This document shows positions 15,661 to 21,041 of a stretch of DNA of 21,041 nt, piece by piece. This DNA is from Actinomycetes bacterium (GTDB taxonomy: Bacteria > Actinomycetota > Actinomycetes > Mycobacteriales > Mycobacteriaceae). Position 1 is the first letter of the stretch; each line of letters opens with the position of its first letter. The stretch covers positions 1 to 21,041 of the forward strand of contig JAHZJY010000175.1 of the NCBI GenBank assembly GCA_022600695.1. Reading direction: 5' to 3'. The notes below the pieces were generated by a model. That model was not told the DNA's origin, did no database searches, and saw nothing but the letters and a program-made list of their open reading frames with translations. Both the position numbers and the translations under genes were made by a program.

Positions 15661-16422
15661 CTACGCGGTGGGTAGGTCAGCGCCGGGGTCACCGGCCCGC
15701 TGCACCAGCCACCCTTGCTGGGCCCGCACGAACGCCGCGTCCACGGTCGCCCCGTGCCCGGGAACATAGATGGCGTGCTCGCCGCCCGCGTCCAGCACCC
15801 GGTCCAGGGTCGGCGGCCAGGCCTGTCGGTCCGAGCCGTCATCAATCGCCGGGTCCCCGGATTCCTCCACGAGGTCACCGCAGAACACCACCGTACGATC
15901 CGCCGGCCCCTTCGGTGGAACCACCACGATCAGGTCGTGGTCGGTGTGACCGCGGCCGGGGTGCTCGACCGCGACGATCCGGTCGCCGAGGTCGATGTCG
16001 GCCCGCCAGACCGGCCGGCTGGGTGGGCGGGCAGCTCGGCGGGCGCGGGCCACCTCAACGGGGTCGGCCCGGTAACGCAGCGCCTCATCGCAAAGAGCTT
16101 CGAGCCCGGCGGTCAGCGCCAGCGCAACCGGCGGCGCGGCGTAGACGCGGGCGTCGGGAAACCCGGCCGAACCCAGGATGTGGTCGAAATGATGGTGGGT
16201 CATGACCAGGTGCGTGACCGTACCGCCGGTCAGGTCGCGGACATCGCCGGCGACGGCCGCGGCTTCCTCTACCGTCGTGCCGGCGTCGACCAGCAACGAA
16301 CCGGTCCGGCCGTGGACGAGTCCGATCGTGACATCGAGAAAGGACAGCCGGCAGCGGTGTACGCCACCGGACAGTTCCTCCCAGTCGTAGTTCACCACGC
16401 CGACGATATAGTCTGGACACAT
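15661..16422 (-). CDS. Metallo-beta-lactamase-fold hydrolase
   Basis: The 253-residue protein has the zinc-site pattern of the fold: H76-x-H78-x-D80-H81 (THHHFDH), His159 (GRGHTDHD), Asp183 (FCGDLV) and His223 (VPGHG). It is therefore likely an active metal-dependent hydrolase, of the group that includes thioesterases, lactonases and glyoxalase II-like enzymes; the substrate is unknown. The ATG at 16422 is chosen because the longer frame (to 16944) runs back through the divergent glycosyltransferase gene and does not look like this fold. The start codon lies inside an 18-bp palindrome (16412-16429), which suggests control by a DNA-binding protein or mutual control with the divergent gene. pncA follows 24 bp downstream. 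Confidence 0.88.
   Translation of the reverse strand: MCPDYIVGVVNYDWEELSGGVHRCRLSFLDVTIGLVHGRTGSLLVDAGTTVEEAAAVAGDVRDLTGGTVTHLVMTHHHFDHILGSAGFPDARVYAAPPVALALTAGLEALCDEALRYRADPVEVARARRAARPPSRPVWRADIDLGDRIVAVEHPGRGHTDHDLIVVVPPKGPADRTVVFCGDLVEESGDPAIDDGSDRQAWPPTLDRVLDAGGEHAIYVPGHGATVDAAFVRAQQGWLVQRAGDPGADLPTA
16407..16412 (+). promoter_or_regulatory. Possible -10 element for the glycosyltransferase operon
   Basis: TATAGT fits the mycobacterial TANNNT -10 pattern and stands out in this GC-rich DNA. A start about 7 nt downstream would fall inside the adjacent palindrome and leave a leader of about 34 nt before the ATG at 16453. No clear -35 is visible. Confidence 0.35.
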
Positions 16423-16429
16423 GTCCAGA
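16412..16429. promoter_or_regulatory. 18-bp palindrome over the hydrolase start codon
   Basis: TCTGGACA and TGTCCAGA are perfect 8-bp inverted arms around CA. The element includes the ATG of the hydrolase gene (16422-16420) and follows the TATAGT of the divergent operon. This size and symmetry are typical of TetR- or MarR-type operators. It could repress both directions. Confidence 0.5.
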
Positions 16430-16452
16430 ACGGATGCCGGTCGACCGTGAGC

Positions 16453-17721
16453 ATGCGCATCGCGCTGTTGTCCTACCGCAGTAAGACCCATTGCGGCGGC
16501 CAGGGTGTCTACGTCCGTCACCTCAGTCGGGGACTGGTCGAACTCGGCCACCGCGTCGAGGTGTTCTCCGGACCGCCCTACCCCGATCAGCTGGATCCGC
16601 GGGTCCGGCTGACCGAAGTGCCCAGCCTGGACCTGTACCGCGATGCCGACCCGTTCCGGACCCCCCGCCCCGGCGAGATCAAGGACCGCATCGACCTGCT
16701 CGAACTGGCCACCATGTGGACTGCCGGATTTCCCGAGCCGCGCACGTTCAGCCTGCGGGTGGCCCGGCTGTTGACTCGGCGGAACGGCGAATTCGATGTG
16801 GTCCACGACAACCAGTGCCTGGGTACCGGGTTGCTGGACATCGCCGGGTCCCTGCCCGTGGTGGCCACCGTGCACCACCCGATCACCCGGGACCGCACGG
16901 TGGATCTCGCCGCATCGAAGTGGTGGCGCAAACCCCTGGTACACCGGTGGTACGGCTTCCTCGGCATGCAGAAACGCGTGGCTCGTAGGATCCCCGACCT
17001 GCTGACGGTGTCGTCATCCTCGGCCGAGCACATCGCCGAGGACTTCGAGGTGCACCCCGACCAGTTGCACACCGTTCCGCTGGGGGTGGACACCGAGCTG
17101 TTCGCACCGTCGGAGACCCCCCGCGTCGCCGGCCGTATTGTCGCGATCGCGTCGGCCGACCGCCCGCTCAAGGGCATCGCCAACCTGTTGCACGCGATCG
17201 CCCGGCTGCGCGCCCACCACGATGTGGAACTGCAACTGGTGGCAAAGCTGGAGCCCAACGGGCCCACCGAGAAGCTGATCTCCGAGTTGGGGATCTCCGA
17301 TATCGTGCGAGTGTCGGCGGACCTGCCCGACACCCGCGTGGCGGCACTACTTGCCTCTGCCGAAATCGCCTGCATCCCATCGCTGTACGAAGGGTTCTCG
17401 CTACCTGCCGTGGAGGCAATGGCCAGTGGGACGCCGATTGTCGCGAGCCGCGCCGGTGCGCTGCCGGAGGTGCTCAGCGCTGATGGAATGTGCGCGGATC
17501 TGGTCGGCCCGGGAGACGTCGGTGCGCTGACCGCGGCGCTGGGCCGGCTGCTGGACTCTCCGGAGCGGCGCCGGCGGCTGGGCGCCGCCGGACGGCGGCG
17601 GGCGCTCGAAATCTTCAGCTGGGAGTCGGTGGCCGCGCAGACCGTTCGGGTCTATGAGCAGGCGATCGCCCGCCGGTCCGGGCTTCGGCGGACGGTCGGG
17701 GCGGTCGACGAGCCGTGCTGA
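16453..17721 (+). CDS. GT4-type glycosyltransferase
   Basis: The 422-residue protein has the GT-B layout. The N-terminal domain begins MRIALLSYRSKTHCGGQGVY, with a glycine-rich acceptor loop (GGQGVYVRHL). The C-terminal nucleotide-sugar domain holds ADRPLKGIANLL and the retaining-enzyme EX7E motif, E313 to E321 (EGFSLPAVE), followed by ASGTPIVASRAGALPE. It should transfer a sugar from an activated donor with retention of configuration; donor and acceptor are unknown. ATG at 16453 and GTG at 16447 are both possible starts, and neither has a good ribosome site. The stop overlaps the methyltransferase gene by 7 nt, which makes a single operon likely. Confidence 0.9.
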   Translation: MRIALLSYRSKTHCGGQGVYVRHLSRGLVELGHRVEVFSGPPYPDQLDPRVRLTEVPSLDLYRDADPFRTPRPGEIKDRIDLLELATMWTAGFPEPRTFSLRVARLLTRRNGEFDVVHDNQCLGTGLLDIAGSLPVVATVHHPITRDRTVDLAASKWWRKPLVHRWYGFLGMQKRVARRIPDLLTVSSSSAEHIAEDFEVHPDQLHTVPLGVDTELFAPSETPRVAGRIVAIASADRPLKGIANLLHAIARLRAHHDVELQLVAKLEPNGPTEKLISELGISDIVRVSADLPDTRVAALLASAEIACIPSLYEGFSLPAVEAMASGTPIVASRAGALPEVLSADGMCADLVGPGDVGALTAALGRLLDSPERRRRLGAAGRRRALEIFSWESVAAQTVRVYEQAIARRSGLRRTVGAVDEPC

Positions 17722-18426
17722 CGGTGGATTACCAGCGGCTCGGGATCGGGCCGGGGGTCTCGGTGATCGATGTCGGCTGCGGGGCCGGCCGGCACAGTTT
17801 CGAAGCCTACCGCCGCGGTGCGGACGTCATCGCCTTCGACCAGAACGCCGCGGAGTTGGCGACCGTCGACACCATGCTGCAGGCCATGGGTCAGGCCGGG
17901 GAGGCCCCCGCCTCAGCCAAGGCGCAGGTGGTGGTGGGTGATGCGCGCGCCCTGCCCTACCCGGACGGTGCCTTCGATTGCGTGATCGCCTCGGAGGTCC
18001 TCGAACACATCCCTGAGGACGAGGCCGTGATCGCCGAGCTGGTAAGGGTTCTCAAACCCGGCGGCGCACTGGCGGTCACGGTGCCACGCTGGCTTCCCGA
18101 GCGCATCTGCTGGTTGTTGTCCGACGACTACCACGCCAACGAGGGTGGCCACATCCGGATCTACCGGGCCGGGGAGCTGCGGACGAAAGTGGAGGCCCGC
18201 GGGGTGCGGTTCACCCACTCCCAGCACGAACACGCTTTGCACTCTCCGTATTGGTGGCTGAAATGTGCTGTGGGAGTTGATAGAACGAATAATCCGTTGG
18301 TGAAGTCCTATCACCGGCTGCTGGTCTGGGACATGATGTCGCGGCCGGTCCTGACGCGGGCGGCCGAAGCCGCGCTGAACCCGCTGGTAGGAAAAAGCGT
18401 GGCTCTGTACTTCCGAAAGCCGGGGC

Positions 18427-18443
<17 letters not shown>
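17715..18443 (+). CDS. SAM-dependent class I methyltransferase (Methyltransf_11-like)
   Basis: The 242-residue protein starts with GTG at 17715, inside the end of the glycosyltransferase gene. SAM-binding motif I is VIDVGCGAGRHS (17-28), the acidic ribose-binding residue is in FDQN (41-44), motif II is around GDARALPYPDGAFDCV (75-90), and VLKPGG (112-117) is the usual post-motif loop. These show a small-molecule or lipid methyltransferase. The C-terminal part (about 150-242) is rich in aromatic and basic residues and probably forms the substrate side. Since it is coupled to a GT4 enzyme, a glycosylated acceptor is a reasonable guess for the substrate. It overlaps the next gene by 17 nt. Confidence 0.88.
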
Positions 18444-20885
<2,442 letters not shown>

Positions 20886-20896
<11 letters not shown>

Positions 20897-21041
20897 GCTT
20901 ACCCCGGTTCCACTCCAGCCAGCCCACGCCGTCGCGGCCGTCGTCGGTGTGCACGACGGCCCACGCCCGCGGAAAGAAGCTGACCCGGCCGTCGGGTGCG
21001 ACCAGTCGGACCGGTGCATGACCGCGGATGTCGATCGTCGC
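20886..21041 (-). CDS. C-terminal end of a DUF7064-like mycobacterial protein (5' end outside window)
   Basis: The minus-strand frame is open from the window edge to a TGA at 20888-20886, giving 51 visible residues. These include RGHAPVRLVAPDG, VSFFPRAWAVV and a terminal GVGWLEWNRG. The ending GWLEWN-R is, from memory, typical of actinobacterial DUF7064/DUF7065 proteins often found near steroid or lipid genes, with a beta-barrel fold that may bind lipids. Most of the protein is outside the window, so this is tentative. Its 3' end overlaps the RDD gene by 11 nt, tail to tail. Confidence 0.65.

Noticed and set aside
16423..16944. Extended minus-strand start for the metallo-hydrolase
   Set aside because: The extension is antisense to the glycosyltransferase gene and precedes the first segment that looks like the metallo-beta-lactamase fold.

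Overview
The window is about 21 kb of GC-rich chromosome from a mycobacterium (Mycobacterium/Mycolicibacterium type). This rests on a full yrbEAB-mceABCDEF operon, a PncA that closely resembles the M. tuberculosis enzyme, a Tat-dependent lipoprotein polyamine-binding protein and dense gene packing with ATGA/TGATG junctions. I see no insertion sequence, phage gene, CRISPR array, tRNA or rRNA. The longest stretch without a gene is about 190 bp (10694-10885).

Layout. (1) 2-385 (+) is the C-terminal end of a mycobacterial protein of unknown function, cut by the window edge. (2) 392-9769 (-) is one Mce lipid-import operon read right to left: two YrbE/MlaE permeases, then MceA, B, C, D, E (lipoprotein) and F, nearly all joined by overlapping stop/start codons. 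(3) 9770-9889 is a divergent control region. It holds a perfect match to the published KstR operator pattern next to yrbEA and a separate 15-bp palindrome next to the gene on the other side. (4) 9890-10693 (+) is a classical short-chain dehydrogenase. (5) 10694-10885 is a regulatory-looking spacer with four tandem 14-bp repeats and a 7-5-7 inverted repeat. (6) 10886-15071 (+) is a four-gene polyamine-type ABC importer (potA, potD, potB, potC), where potA seems to start at CTG. (7) 15079-16422 (-) holds a metallo-beta-lactamase-fold hydrolase followed by pncA. (8) 16453-19503 (+) is a tightly overlapped trio: GT4 glycosyltransferase, SAM methyltransferase and an alpha/alpha-toroid protein. A second SAM methyltransferase (19476-20153, -) converges on it. 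An 18-bp palindrome covers the divergent start region of this trio and the hydrolase gene. (9) 20249-20896 (+) is a proline-rich RDD membrane protein. (10) 20886-21041 (-) is the C-terminal end of a protein cut by the right edge.

How it fits together. The Mce system should carry a hydrophobic substrate across the cell envelope. The KstR-like site between it and the divergent dehydrogenase suggests a steroid or related lipid, with the dehydrogenase perhaps acting on the imported compound. The pot genes form a self-contained importer for polyamines or a similar cation. The GT4/methyltransferase/toroid group looks like a small pathway that makes or remodels a glycosylated, methylated metabolite or lipid; I cannot name its product. 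Family assignments come from motifs and remembered family features, not from a database search.
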